NCBI RefSeq assembly: GCF_965656765.1
Contig: NZ_CBFHLV010000048.1
Location: forward strand, 1-25,957
Direction of reading: 5' to 3'
From: Marivita sp965656765
Lineage (GTDB): Bacteria; Pseudomonadota; Alphaproteobacteria; Rhodobacterales; Rhodobacteraceae
Length of the DNA: 25,957 bases
Under the pieces are notes generated by a model. The model did not search any database. It had not been told where the DNA came from and was given only the letters and a program-made list of their open reading frames with translations. The translations under genes and the position numbers were made by a program. Of this stretch, positions 14,422 to 22,091 are shown one piece after another (position 1 is the first letter of the stretch; each line of letters starts with the position of its first letter).

Positions 14422-15167
14422 TAGTGATCCAGAATTTGGTCAAGAAATGCACGGCAGCGGGCGCTTGCAGGATTGGTAAAAAATGTCTCGGGGGGGGCGG
14501 TTTCGACGATTTCGCCCGCGTCCATGAACACCATCGTGTCCGCAACCTTGCGGGCAAAGCCCATTTCATGAGTGACCACAACCATCGTCATGCCTGTATC
14601 GGCAAGTTCAACCATCACATCCAGAACTTCGTTGATCATTTCGGGGTCAAGCGCGGATGTCGGTTCGTCGAACAGCATGATCCGACTTTCCATGCACAGC
14701 GACCGGGCAATCGCGACGCGCTGTTGCTGGCCACCGGATAGGGCGGACGGGTACTTATCGGCCTGTTCCGGGATGCGCACGCGTTCAAGATATTTGCGGG
14801 CCGTTTTCTCGGCGTCTGATGGCGACACCTTGCGTACTTTCACCGGACCGATTGTCAGGTTTTCCAGAACGGTCAGATGCGGGAATAGGTTGAACTGCTG
14901 GAACACCATCCCGACTTCCTGACGCAATCGGTAGATGTTCTTCGACTCTTCATACACCTCGACCCCGTCAACGGTTAGAACGCCAGAATTGTGGAACTCC
15001 AGCCCGTTAATGCAGCGGATCAGCGTCGATTTGCCGGACCCAGACGGGCCACACACAACCATACGCTCGCCTTCACGAACGTTGATCGAAATGTTCTTCA
15101 AAGCGTGGAAATCGCCGTAGAACTTGTCGACATTGTCGAAAGTGATAATCGGCGCATTATCCGACAT
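14421..15167 (-). CDS. Polar amino acid ABC transporter ATP-binding protein
   Basis: A 248-residue ABC ATPase of the GlnQ/HisP class. Walker A is GPSGSGKST (about residues 40-48). The Q-loop is MVFQQFNLFPHLTVLEN, the signature LSGGQQQRVAIARSL, Walker B IMLFDEPTSALDPE, and the H-loop THEMGFAR. It energises the transporter formed by the downstream permeases and the binding protein. It is the first gene of the minus-strand unit, so the promoter should lie in the 243-base region shared with the divergent deacylase gene. No clear ribosome-binding site precedes its ATG. Confidence 0.95.
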   Translation of the reverse strand: MSDNAPIITFDNVDKFYGDFHALKNISINVREGERMVVCGPSGSGKSTLIRCINGLEFHNSGVLTVDGVEVYEESKNIYRLRQEVGMVFQQFNLFPHLTVLENLTIGPVKVRKVSPSDAEKTARKYLERVRIPEQADKYPSALSGGQQQRVAIARSLCMESRIMLFDEPTSALDPEMINEVLDVMVELADTGMTMVVVTHEMGFARKVADTMVFMDAGEIVETAPPETFFTNPASARCRAFLDQILDH

Positions 15168-15410
15168 TCAAAGCAGTCATCTATAAGTCTTCCCCCAAAA
15201 CGTGGCCTTATCAAACCAAGGAAGTCCTTGTGTGCGCAAGGTAAACTTCTGCTTCATGGTGTCGCGAAAGGCCGTGATCTTTATTCTGCTACAAATGTGG
15301 TCGATCCTGCATTGCGCCCCAGGCATTGATGTTCCAACCAGATCGGGGTCAAGTAATCCTTGGACCGATGGAGGCAACCGGACGTGGCGAAAACTGGCAA
15401 TCGGATCATA
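15168..15410. promoter_or_regulatory. Divergent control region between the ABC transporter and deacylase genes
   Basis: This gene-free 243-base stretch separates two divergent units and must hold both promoters. It contains a 14-base dyad, CAAGGA-AG-TCCTTG (15217-15230), as a possible operator. No EcfG-type promoter was seen, and individual -35/-10 boxes cannot be assigned with confidence. Confidence 0.4.
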
Positions 15411-16397
15411 ATGACCATCGACCTGTCGCAGGTAGGCAAGCAGGTCGGGGATGCGATGCTGCGCTGGTCCGATAACAGCAATCCCTTGGGGTATCACCCG
15501 ATCCCGGTGATTTCGATCAAGGGGGGCGATGGTCCTGTTCTATTGCTGACAGGCGGCACACATGGTGACGAATTCGAAGGGCCGTCCGCAATCATGCGGG
15601 TGATCCAGTCGGTGGATCCAGAGGCGTTGCAGGGGCAGATCATCGCGTTTCCGGCGTTGAATATGCCGGCTGTAGCCACCTCATCGCGGGTATCGCCGTT
15701 GGATGGTGCCAACCTCAATCGCGCTTTTCCCGGCGACTATGGTGGTGGCCCCACTGCGATGATCGCAGATTTCCTTGAAACCCAGATTTTGCCTCTTTGC
15801 GATGCTGCGATTGACCTGCATTCCGGGGGCAAGGCGTCGTTCTTTGAGCCCTGCGCGTTGCCGACGCAAACTGCAGATTTGGCGCTCGCGGCCAAGAACA
15901 TGGAGCTTGCGCATCTCTTTGGCCAGCCCTTGGTTTGGCGACTGGGCGCGCATAATGACAGCCGGTCCGTCAATTCAGCTGCAGAACGCGCCGGGGTGCC
16001 GATGATCGCCACAGAACTTGGTGGGGGTGGAGGTGTCGATCCCGTGATAACTGATCAGGCCGAGGCGGGAATCATGAACATCCTGCGCCATTTGGGAATG
16101 ATCGACGGCCAGGTGCAGCATCCGACCCACGCGCCAAAAATGGTCGAAATCCGTGATCCCCGGGCATCGCTTTATGCTGTGGCCGAGGGCCTGTTTGACC
16201 GTGCACTTAGTGCAGGGCAGGACGTGAAGGCCGGAGACTTTGCTGGTTCATTTCATCATGTGACCGAACCTGAACGCGGTTCAATCCGGCTGACCGTTCC
16301 GCAGGACGGAATAATCCTTGCCCACACCAATCGCGGTTTGGTCAGCCGTGGTGAGATGTTGCTTTTGGTGGTGCAGGACGTCGATCAGGCTTTGTAA
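15411..16397 (+). CDS. Succinylglutamate desuccinylase/aspartoacylase-family (M14, DoeB-like) deacylase
   Basis: A 328-residue zinc hydrolase. Zinc ligands are His51 and Glu54 in GGTHGDEFEG and His137 in DLHSGG. The substrate motif NLNRAFPG lies at 101-108, and the likely catalytic Glu202 is in TELGGGGG. The AstE/AspA family removes acyl groups from N-acyl amino acids; the wording of the motifs is close to DoeB (N-acetyl-diaminobutyrate deacetylase), but no ectoine genes are near. The start at 15411 is preferred, although its ribosome-binding site is weak; an in-frame TTG at 15360 is the alternative. It is divergent from the amino acid transporter, which fits import of an N-acylated compound. 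It overlaps the convergent AhpD-like gene by 13 bases. Confidence 0.82.
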   Translation: MTIDLSQVGKQVGDAMLRWSDNSNPLGYHPIPVISIKGGDGPVLLLTGGTHGDEFEGPSAIMRVIQSVDPEALQGQIIAFPALNMPAVATSSRVSPLDGANLNRAFPGDYGGGPTAMIADFLETQILPLCDAAIDLHSGGKASFFEPCALPTQTADLALAAKNMELAHLFGQPLVWRLGAHNDSRSVNSAAERAGVPMIATELGGGGGVDPVITDQAEAGIMNILRHLGMIDGQVQHPTHAPKMVEIRDPRASLYAVAEGLFDRALSAGQDVKAGDFAGSFHHVTEPERGSIRLTVPQDGIILAHTNRGLVSRGEMLLLVVQDVDQAL

Positions 16398-16960
16398 TAG
16401 CCGACCACATCACCTTCAGTTGTTGCGCCAAGACCGTTCAGCAAGCGATTGGAATAGTTGAAATAAGCGCAAACCTGATTGACCTCCAGAATCTCGCCAT
16501 CGTCACATCCTGCGATCTTCAGCGCCTCGAAATCTGATTTGACCATCTTGCCCACCGACACCGTCAGTTTGCCTGCATAGCGCAGCAGTGCGAGTTCCTT
16601 GCCGTCAAATTCATCTTCGGGGCGATGCGCCTTGAGCGCAGTAAAAATGCGGTCTGACCGGGGCTGATCCTTAAGTAGGTTGCGCACGTTCATGAAATGA
16701 TGTGTCAGCGAGTAGGTGCAGTCGTTCAGGATTGACGTGTAACTGGCTATGACTTCAAGAAACCAGAATGGCAGCTTGTTGTCATCGGAATGCAGTACCG
16801 ACCGATACAGCGCGACATGCCCATGCATGGTTTCGGGTCTCAGCGAATGCACGCGCATCACAGTGTCGACTGTTCCATGAGGTGTCCGCGCGTTGTCGAG
16901 AAGTTCTTTCAAGCGCGGTGAGGCGTCTTCGTCCGAGATCATGTCGATCCATGCTGTCAT
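16385..16960 (-). CDS. AhpD-like / carboxymuconolactone decarboxylase-family protein with CxxS
   Basis: A 191-residue alpha-helical protein of the AhpD-like (peroxidase-related) family. The active-site region reads Glu69...Cys81-Thr-Tyr-Ser84...His87-His88 in SILNDCTYSLTHH, where most relatives have CxxC, so the second Cys is replaced by Ser. The C-terminal NYSNRLLNGLGA is typical of the family. Without the Cys pair, peroxidase chemistry through a disulfide is doubtful; a decarboxylase-, isomerase- or hydrolase-like role is possible. It is the last gene after GMC dehydrogenase and the enolase-superfamily enzyme on the same strand. AAGGA eight bases before the ATG supports the start. Confidence 0.8.
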   Translation of the reverse strand: MTAWIDMISDEDASPRLKELLDNARTPHGTVDTVMRVHSLRPETMHGHVALYRSVLHSDDNKLPFWFLEVIASYTSILNDCTYSLTHHFMNVRNLLKDQPRSDRIFTALKAHRPEDEFDGKELALLRYAGKLTVSVGKMVKSDFEALKIAGCDDGEILEVNQVCAYFNYSNRLLNGLGATTEGDVVGYYKA

Positions 16961-17039
16961 GAAAGGGTTCCTTGGATTTGTGCTGGGTCAAGGCAGTATA
17001 ATCAGGCCACTGTGAACAAAGCGAGGGCTTGAATTGCCG

Positions 17040-18140
17040 TCAAAGTTCGCTGATCTGATAGGTCGAACGGGCCAGCCAGTCCGGGTTGATTTCAACACCC
17101 CAACCGGGCGCATCGGTAACGCGGGCGTGGCCGTCTTCGATGCCGTAGGGCGATTGCACAAACAGCCCGTCTTGCCACGGATAGTAATCCGGACCTTCGA
17201 TTGAAAACTCCAGATACTTGCCCGCATTTGGGATCGCGCGCAGCAGGTGCATCGTGAACAACGTGACCAGCGACCAGTTCGCGCAATGCGGCGTGACCGG
17301 TAGACCCGCCGCTTCGGCCATGCGGACCACGCGCAAGGTGCGGCAGATACCACCGAGATAAAGAATGTCAGGCTGCACGATGTCCACTGCGCGCATATCG
17401 ATCATACGTTTCCACGTGGGCAGGTCGCAATCCTGTTCCCCACCGGTCACGTCGATATCCAGCGCGTCGGTGACTTGCTTGGTTTGCTCAAGGTCCCAAT
17501 AGGGGCAGGGTTCTTCGAAATGGCAAAATCCATGATCTTCGAGCATCCGCCCAACTTCGATCGCGCGGTCTGGCCAATAACAGCTATTGGCGTCGATCAG
17601 CAGGTCTACATCGTCGCCCAGTTCGCGGCGCATGGTGGGAATGATTTCTTCGGTGCGACCGGGCCATTCGTCCTTGTTGCGGCCAACCTCGGCACCGGCG
17701 CGGACTTTGAACGCGTCAAAGCCTTGCGTGTCGCGCAGGTGTTTTAGCCGTGTGGCTTCGTCCTTAGGGGTGATATCGCGCTTCATTGATGACGCATAGG
17801 CGCGGATCAGGCCGGGCGTGCCGCCCAACAGTTCGACAACCGGTTTGCCTTGTTGCTTGCCGCGCAAATCCCAGATCGCGGTGTCCAGACCAGCCATCGC
17901 GCGGCGCAAGTAAGAGCCGGGAAATTTGTGTTCACGTTCGGTTACGATATCCAGAAGGTCATCCAGATCGGTGGTGTCCTGTCCCAGTGTCCAAGGGGCC
18001 ACTTGTCTGTGCAGCACCTGGCAAGTGATGTCGGAGTGATAGGTCGACACCTGTCCCCAGCCCCGTGCGCCATCTTCGGCCGTAACACGTACAAAACCGA
18101 CAGCGTCGTTGGTGAAAGTTTCGATGGATTTCAATTTCAT
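17040..18140 (-). CDS. Enolase-superfamily enzyme, mandelate racemase subgroup
   Basis: A 366-residue enzyme. The N-terminal capping domain (about 1-115) precedes the modified TIM barrel. Catalytic residues are visible: the KxR motif at Lys145/Arg147 (FKVRAGAE), Mg ligands Asp183 (LIDANS), Glu209 (FEEPCPY) and Glu235 (GGEQD), and the Asp258/His285 dyad (QPDILYLGG, TPHCANWS). A late Glu sits in LEFSIE. The His and KxR place it in the mandelate racemase subgroup, most of whose members are acid-sugar dehydratases or racemases; the exact substrate is not clear. It lies 11 bases after the GMC gene and is probably co-transcribed with it. AAGGA precedes the ATG. Confidence 0.88.
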   Translation of the reverse strand: MKLKSIETFTNDAVGFVRVTAEDGARGWGQVSTYHSDITCQVLHRQVAPWTLGQDTTDLDDLLDIVTEREHKFPGSYLRRAMAGLDTAIWDLRGKQQGKPVVELLGGTPGLIRAYASSMKRDITPKDEATRLKHLRDTQGFDAFKVRAGAEVGRNKDEWPGRTEEIIPTMRRELGDDVDLLIDANSCYWPDRAIEVGRMLEDHGFCHFEEPCPYWDLEQTKQVTDALDIDVTGGEQDCDLPTWKRMIDMRAVDIVQPDILYLGGICRTLRVVRMAEAAGLPVTPHCANWSLVTLFTMHLLRAIPNAGKYLEFSIEGPDYYPWQDGLFVQSPYGIEDGHARVTDAPGWGVEINPDWLARSTYQISEL

Positions 18141-18151
18141 ATGCTGTCCTT

Positions 18152-19768
18152 TTAACCCAAAGCATCTTCGAGGATGAGATCTGAGGCTTTCTCGCCGACC
18201 ATGATCGCAGGGGCGTTTGTATTGCCGCTTGGGATGCTGGGAAAGACCGACGCATCGGCCACCCGCAGCCCTTGGGTTCCTCGCACCCTAAGGCGCGGAT
18301 CAACCACTGACGTTTCGGGGTCGCTACCCATGCGACAGGTCGAACATTGATGAAAGACCGTCCAAGACGTTTTGCGCGTATAGGCTGCAATAGCCTCGTC
18401 GTTGACGACTTCCGGACCGGGTAATAGCTCGCGTTCAATGACCGATTGCATGGCGGGAGTTTCTGCAATCTTGCGCATCAGCTTTGTGCCCGCCAGCATC
18501 ATCGCGCGGTCATGTTCCGTGGACAGGTAATTTGGGTGCAATTCGGGCGCGACAAAGGGGTCAGGCGACCGGATCTGCAAATGCCCGGTGCTGGTTGGCT
18601 TGCACGGGTTAAACCCAATCAGCAAGCCGGGAAAAGGATCCGGGCTCATCAAGGGACGGACGCCGACAGGCGCGCGGGTATAGCTGACCGGCGAGAAATA
18701 AAGTTGCAGGTCAGGGCATGCGGTGTCTGGGGACACGCTGACAAACCCGCCCCCCTGATTCAGGCTGAGCGACAACGGCCCCTTGCGGTTCATCGCGTAT
18801 TTCAGCGCCACTTTCAACTTGCCCAGCAAAGGCCGCAGTTCTTGGTTCAGGCTCGCCATGCGCGACACATACAGGTTGTCGCTGCCCAGATGGTCTTGCA
18901 GGTTTTGCCCGACCTGCGGCGCATCAAGTCGAACGTCGATTCCATGGGCTTGCAGAACGCCGCCTGGGCCAATGCCGGACAGTTGCAGCAATTGCGGTGA
19001 GTTGATTGCGCCTCCTGAGAGGATCACTTCGGCACGGGCATGGGCGGTCTTGATCTGACCCTTGTGCCTGTATTCGACCCCGCTCGCGCGCGTGCCGTTG
19101 AACAGGATACGGGTGGCATGAGCTTTGGTACGCAGTTCAAGGTTGGGTCGACGCTGCGCCGGTCTCAGGTAACTGCGAGCAGCGGATGCCCGGTAGCCGC
19201 CCTTTGTCGTAATCTGGTAAAGCGACGCGCCCTCCATTTCCGAGCCGTTGTAGTCAGGATTGGTGGGGATACCCGCCTGTGCTGCGGCCTCAAGATAGAG
19301 TTTGGTTAGGGGGTGCACGTCATGGGTGACGTCATGGACCGACAGAGGGCCGCCGACACCGCGTTCCGTGCTGGCCGGGCCATCCCAATCCTCCATGCGG
19401 CGGAAAAGCGGTTCAACGTCACTCCAGCCCCAACCGGGTGCGGCGGTGTTCCATTCGGCGTAATCGTTCGGGTGGCCGCGGACATAGACCATCGCGTTGA
19501 TCGAACTGGACCCGCCCAGTACCTTGCCGCGCGGCCAGTAGATGGGGCGATCATCCAGATTGGGGTCGGGTTCCGTAATGTATTTCCAGTTAACTTTCGC
19601 ATCGTAGAACACCTTGCCGTAGCCGATTGGAATCTGAATCCACGGGGTCATGTCCGAACCGCCGGCCTCAAGCACCAGAACACGGTGTTTTCCCGACTGC
19701 GTCAGCCGGTTTGCCAGAACCGATCCGGCAGAGCCCGCGCCGACGATCACGTAGTCGAATGTGTCCAA
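18152..19768 (-). CDS. GMC-family FAD-dependent alcohol dehydrogenase (BetA/AlkJ-like)
   Basis: A 538-residue flavoenzyme. The FAD Rossmann motif GAGSAGS (residues 10-16) is followed by LVLEAGG. GMC signature 1 is WPRGKVLGGSSSINAMVYVR, and signature 2 is GGAINSPQLLQLSGIG. The catalytic His473 is in FHQCSTCRMG, with the Asn of GNTNAP near 518. The family oxidises alcohols such as choline or aliphatic and polyethylene alcohols, passing electrons to the membrane quinone pool. TTG at 19768 is chosen as the start because GGAGG lies six bases upstream and it gives the usual N-terminus MDTFDYVIVG. An upstream in-frame TTG at 19795 would include that Shine-Dalgarno sequence in the coding region. It is the first gene of the GMC-enolase-AhpD unit. 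Confidence 0.9.
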   Translation of the reverse strand: MDTFDYVIVGAGSAGSVLANRLTQSGKHRVLVLEAGGSDMTPWIQIPIGYGKVFYDAKVNWKYITEPDPNLDDRPIYWPRGKVLGGSSSINAMVYVRGHPNDYAEWNTAAPGWGWSDVEPLFRRMEDWDGPASTERGVGGPLSVHDVTHDVHPLTKLYLEAAAQAGIPTNPDYNGSEMEGASLYQITTKGGYRASAARSYLRPAQRRPNLELRTKAHATRILFNGTRASGVEYRHKGQIKTAHARAEVILSGGAINSPQLLQLSGIGPGGVLQAHGIDVRLDAPQVGQNLQDHLGSDNLYVSRMASLNQELRPLLGKLKVALKYAMNRKGPLSLSLNQGGGFVSVSPDTACPDLQLYFSPVSYTRAPVGVRPLMSPDPFPGLLIGFNPCKPTSTGHLQIRSPDPFVAPELHPNYLSTEHDRAMMLAGTKLMRKIAETPAMQSVIERELLPGPEVVNDEAIAAYTRKTSWTVFHQCSTCRMGSDPETSVVDPRLRVRGTQGLRVADASVFPSIPSGNTNAPAIMVGEKASDLILEDALG

Positions 19769-20000
19769 GCCAGTCCTCCGCAAGGTCGTGATCAAATGTC
19801 TTTTCGGCGCCAGATTGTTCCTGATCGCTGATCACAAACCGTTAGTGGGATCATTCTGTTCGCGCAAGCGGCCAAGAACGTTGATGGCAGTCACGCGCCG
19901 GAATCTTCGAACTGGGTAAGGATGTTGCACGGTTTTGCACCGGGCTGCAAAACGATGGAACATGGTGCAGTTCGTGTGCCATCACACCATAGCGTGACAG
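19769..20000 (-). promoter_or_regulatory. Gene-free region before the GMC operon with a dyad
   Basis: No gene is seen here. A perfect inverted repeat, GTTTTGCA-N6-TGCAAAAC (19932-19953), could be an operator for the minus-strand GMC unit. Three TGATC copies (19789, 19822 and 19829) lie nearer the gene. No T-run follows the repeat, so it is not a terminator for the ABM-domain gene. Confidence 0.45.
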
Positions 20001-20318
20001 TTAAACCGCGTCGATTGCTTGAATCGAGGTAAAGCCTTCGAATTGCGGTGTGCCGACATAGAGGGTCCGCGTGTCGCCGGCCTTGGCGTGGGACGCGCGG
20101 AATTCCTCACTGGTGGTCCAAGCACGGAAATGCGCCTCGGACGCCCAAACAGTGTGAGAGGCATACAGTATGCTATCGGACTCGACCGGGCCTTTTAGCA
20201 TGTGGAATGACACAAACCCGTCCATGTCTTGCAATCTGCTTTCACGCGATAGCCAAAGCTCTTCGAACGCGTTGGCGTTTTCCAATGGAACGGTAAAGCG
20301 GTTCATTGCCAGATACAT
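20001..20318 (-). CDS. Antibiotic biosynthesis monooxygenase (ABM) domain protein, haem-monooxygenase-like
   Basis: A 105-residue single-domain ferredoxin-fold protein. The N-terminal strand is YLAMNRFTVPLENANAFEEL, the helix FEELWLSRES, and then GFVSFHMLKGP and YASHTVWASEAHFRAWT (about residues 55-75). This is the pattern of ABM proteins of the HmoA/HmuQ kind, some of which break down haem; the residues that bind haem are not evident by eye. Start 20318 is preferred over the longer frame beginning at 20417 because the family begins at MYLAMNRF and AGGA lies about ten bases upstream. It is transcribed away from the tungstate transporter and stands alone. Confidence 0.8.
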   Translation of the reverse strand: MYLAMNRFTVPLENANAFEELWLSRESRLQDMDGFVSFHMLKGPVESDSILYASHTVWASEAHFRAWTTSEEFRASHAKAGDTRTLYVGTPQFEGFTSIQAIDAV

Positions 20319-20623
20319 GTGATGTGTCCTGTCTTCAGTGTTTGGTGTCGAATTGTGCATATCAGGGCAAAGCACCTGGCGGCTAGAGCGGAGGTTTTCT
20401 GCCCGCGTGTGGAGCACATGAGAGGCAAGTTTTACGCATTAATGCGTTTTATTTTGCATAATTTACAGGCCTCGCAGGCAAACTTCTGATGAACGCTCAC
20501 CATTGCTTGTCTTTGGGTGCATAAAGGGCGAGCGATTGCATCGCTTTTTCGGACCATTGACCTTTCTTCGAAGGGATGCGTAAATATCTAAGTTCCGTAA
20601 AAAATGCAACTATAAGGTAAATT
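20319..20623. promoter_or_regulatory. Divergent control region before tupB, with palindromes
   Basis: This 305-base gene-free stretch lies between the ABM gene and tupB. A perfect 14-base palindrome ACGCATTAATGCGT is at 20434-20447. TTTACGCAT at 20431-20439 is repeated in reverse as ATGCGTAAA at 20576-20584, close to the tupB start. A small hairpin, AGCGAT-TGC-ATCGCT with five T (20531-20549), resembles a weak terminator or attenuator. No ModE box was recognised. Confidence 0.5.
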
Positions 20624-21331
20624 TTGCAAAGCATAAGTGAAGCCCTTGGACTTGCTTTCGCGCTGGTTGTCTCCGGCGACGCGGATCTGTTCGAAATTGT
20701 TATTCTGTCTTTGCAAGTTAGCCTAACGGCAACGGCTATTGCATGTCTGATTGGCCTGCCTGTCGGCGCATTGATCGCCATTGGCCGTTTTCGTGGTCGA
20801 AGCGCCGTCCTCATATTGATGAATGCGCTCATGGGTTTGCCGCCCGTTGTTGTCGGTTTGCTGGTATATCTCTATCTGTCCCGCTCTGGTCCGCTTGGGT
20901 TTTTGGGGCTGCTCTATACGCCGACAGCCATGATCATCGCGCAGACCATTCTTATTGCGCCTATCGTGGCGGCATTGTCACGCCAGGTTATTGAGGACTT
21001 GCACACCGAATATGCCGATCAATTCAGGTCGCTGTGTCTGACCCGACTTCAAACGGTGCGGGCATTGCTCTGGGATGCACGGTATTCGCTTTTGACCGTC
21101 GGGCTTGCCGGGTTTGGCCGCGCTGTGGCCGAGGTGGGCGCTGTTATCATTGTTGGTGGCAATATCGATCATCTGACACGTGTGATGACCACTGCCATTG
21201 CGCTTGAGACATCGAAAGGCGATCTGGCTCTGGCGTTGGCTCTGGGTATCATCCTGCTGGTGATTGCGCTGGGCGTGAATGCGGCGGTGCAATCGGTGCG
21301 CATGGCAGCTGCGCGGAACGCCTATGTTTGA
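20624..21331 (+). CDS. tupB: Tungstate ABC transporter permease
   Basis: A 235-residue permease with about five membrane segments. The TupB pattern is clear: SGDADLFEIVILSLQVSLTA near residues 18-37, LMGLPPVVVGLLVYLYLS (about 68-85), and AVAEVGAVIIVGGNIDHLTR followed by MTTAIALETSKGDLALALAL (about 166-206). It moves tungstate (or molybdate) across the inner membrane with TupC and TupA. The start is a TTG, with AAGG about seven bases before it; the family length agrees. It overlaps tupC by eight bases. It is the first gene of the unit. Confidence 0.88.
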   Translation: MQSISEALGLAFALVVSGDADLFEIVILSLQVSLTATAIACLIGLPVGALIAIGRFRGRSAVLILMNALMGLPPVVVGLLVYLYLSRSGPLGFLGLLYTPTAMIIAQTILIAPIVAALSRQVIEDLHTEYADQFRSLCLTRLQTVRALLWDARYSLLTVGLAGFGRAVAEVGAVIIVGGNIDHLTRVMTTAIALETSKGDLALALALGIILLVIALGVNAAVQSVRMAAARNAYV

Positions 21332-22067
21332 TGACTCGACGCCCCACCGCGCCGCCCCCGTGATGGCCCCCATTCTCCCGCTGACGCTGCAGGACGTGGT
21401 CTTGAGGTTTGGCGGGGATACCGTGCTGGACGGTGTCTCGCTCAATCTGGGTGGAACGGGCTGTACAGTCGTCATGGGGCCGAACGGGGCGGGGAAAAGC
21501 CTGTTGCTCAAACTGTTACACGGCCTGTTGCCCGCCACGTCAGGACGCATTCTTTGGGGAGATAAGGTGCCGTCCGAAGTGACCAGCAGGCAAGCCTTAG
21601 TTTTCCAGAAACCTGTACTCCTGCGCCGCTCGGTGTCGGCAAATCTCGATTTTGTGCTCAAAGCCCGAGGTAAGGATGTCACCCGACGCGACGCGCTGTT
21701 GGAGCATGCGGGGCTGCTGTACAAGGCGAGTCATCCCGCGCGGCTTTTGTCCGGCGGCGAAGCGCAGCGTCTGTCACTGGCACGCGCATTGGCCACAGAC
21801 CCAGAGGTTTTGTTCCTGGATGAACCCACAGCAAGCCTCGACCCGGCATCGGTCCTTGCCATAGAACGAATTGTGTCGGACGCACGCTTGAGCGGCGTGC
21901 GGATCGTGTTTGTCACCCATGACGTGGGACAGGCGCGGCGCATGGCCGATGACGTGGTGTTCCTGCATCGCGGCCGCATTGCTGAACACAGTGCGGCAGT
22001 AGACTTTTTCCCCGAACCCCAAAGCGCTGCTGCGCGTGATTACCTTAACGGCAGAATTGTCGTTTAA
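21324..22067 (+). CDS. tupC: Tungstate ABC transporter ATP-binding protein
   Basis: A 247-residue ABC ATPase. Walker A is GPNGAGKS (about residues 50-57), the signature LSGGEAQRLSLARAL, Walker B VLFLDEPTASLDP, and the H-loop THDVGQAR. The Q-loop region is ALVFQKPVLLRRSV. The ATG at 21324 overlaps the tupB stop by eight bases; a later ATG at 21363 (MAPILPL) is also possible. Placement between tupB and tupA identifies its partner proteins. Confidence 0.88.
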   Translation: MFDDSTPHRAAPVMAPILPLTLQDVVLRFGGDTVLDGVSLNLGGTGCTVVMGPNGAGKSLLLKLLHGLLPATSGRILWGDKVPSEVTSRQALVFQKPVLLRRSVSANLDFVLKARGKDVTRRDALLEHAGLLYKASHPARLLSGGEAQRLSLARALATDPEVLFLDEPTASLDPASVLAIERIVSDARLSGVRIVFVTHDVGQARRMADDVVFLHRGRIAEHSAAVDFFPEPQSAAARDYLNGRIVV

Positions 22068-22091
22068 TCTTTACCCCCCTCAGGAGGCTGC

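Noticed and set aside
15360..15410. TTG at 15360 as the start of the M14 deacylase
   Set aside because: The extra 17 residues are not part of the recognisable fold and have no better ribosome-binding site than ATG 15411. It is left as an alternative.
20531..20549. Hairpin with five T as a Rho-independent terminator
   Set aside because: The stem is only six base pairs with a three-base loop and lies upstream of, not after, a plus-strand gene. It is kept only as part of the control region.
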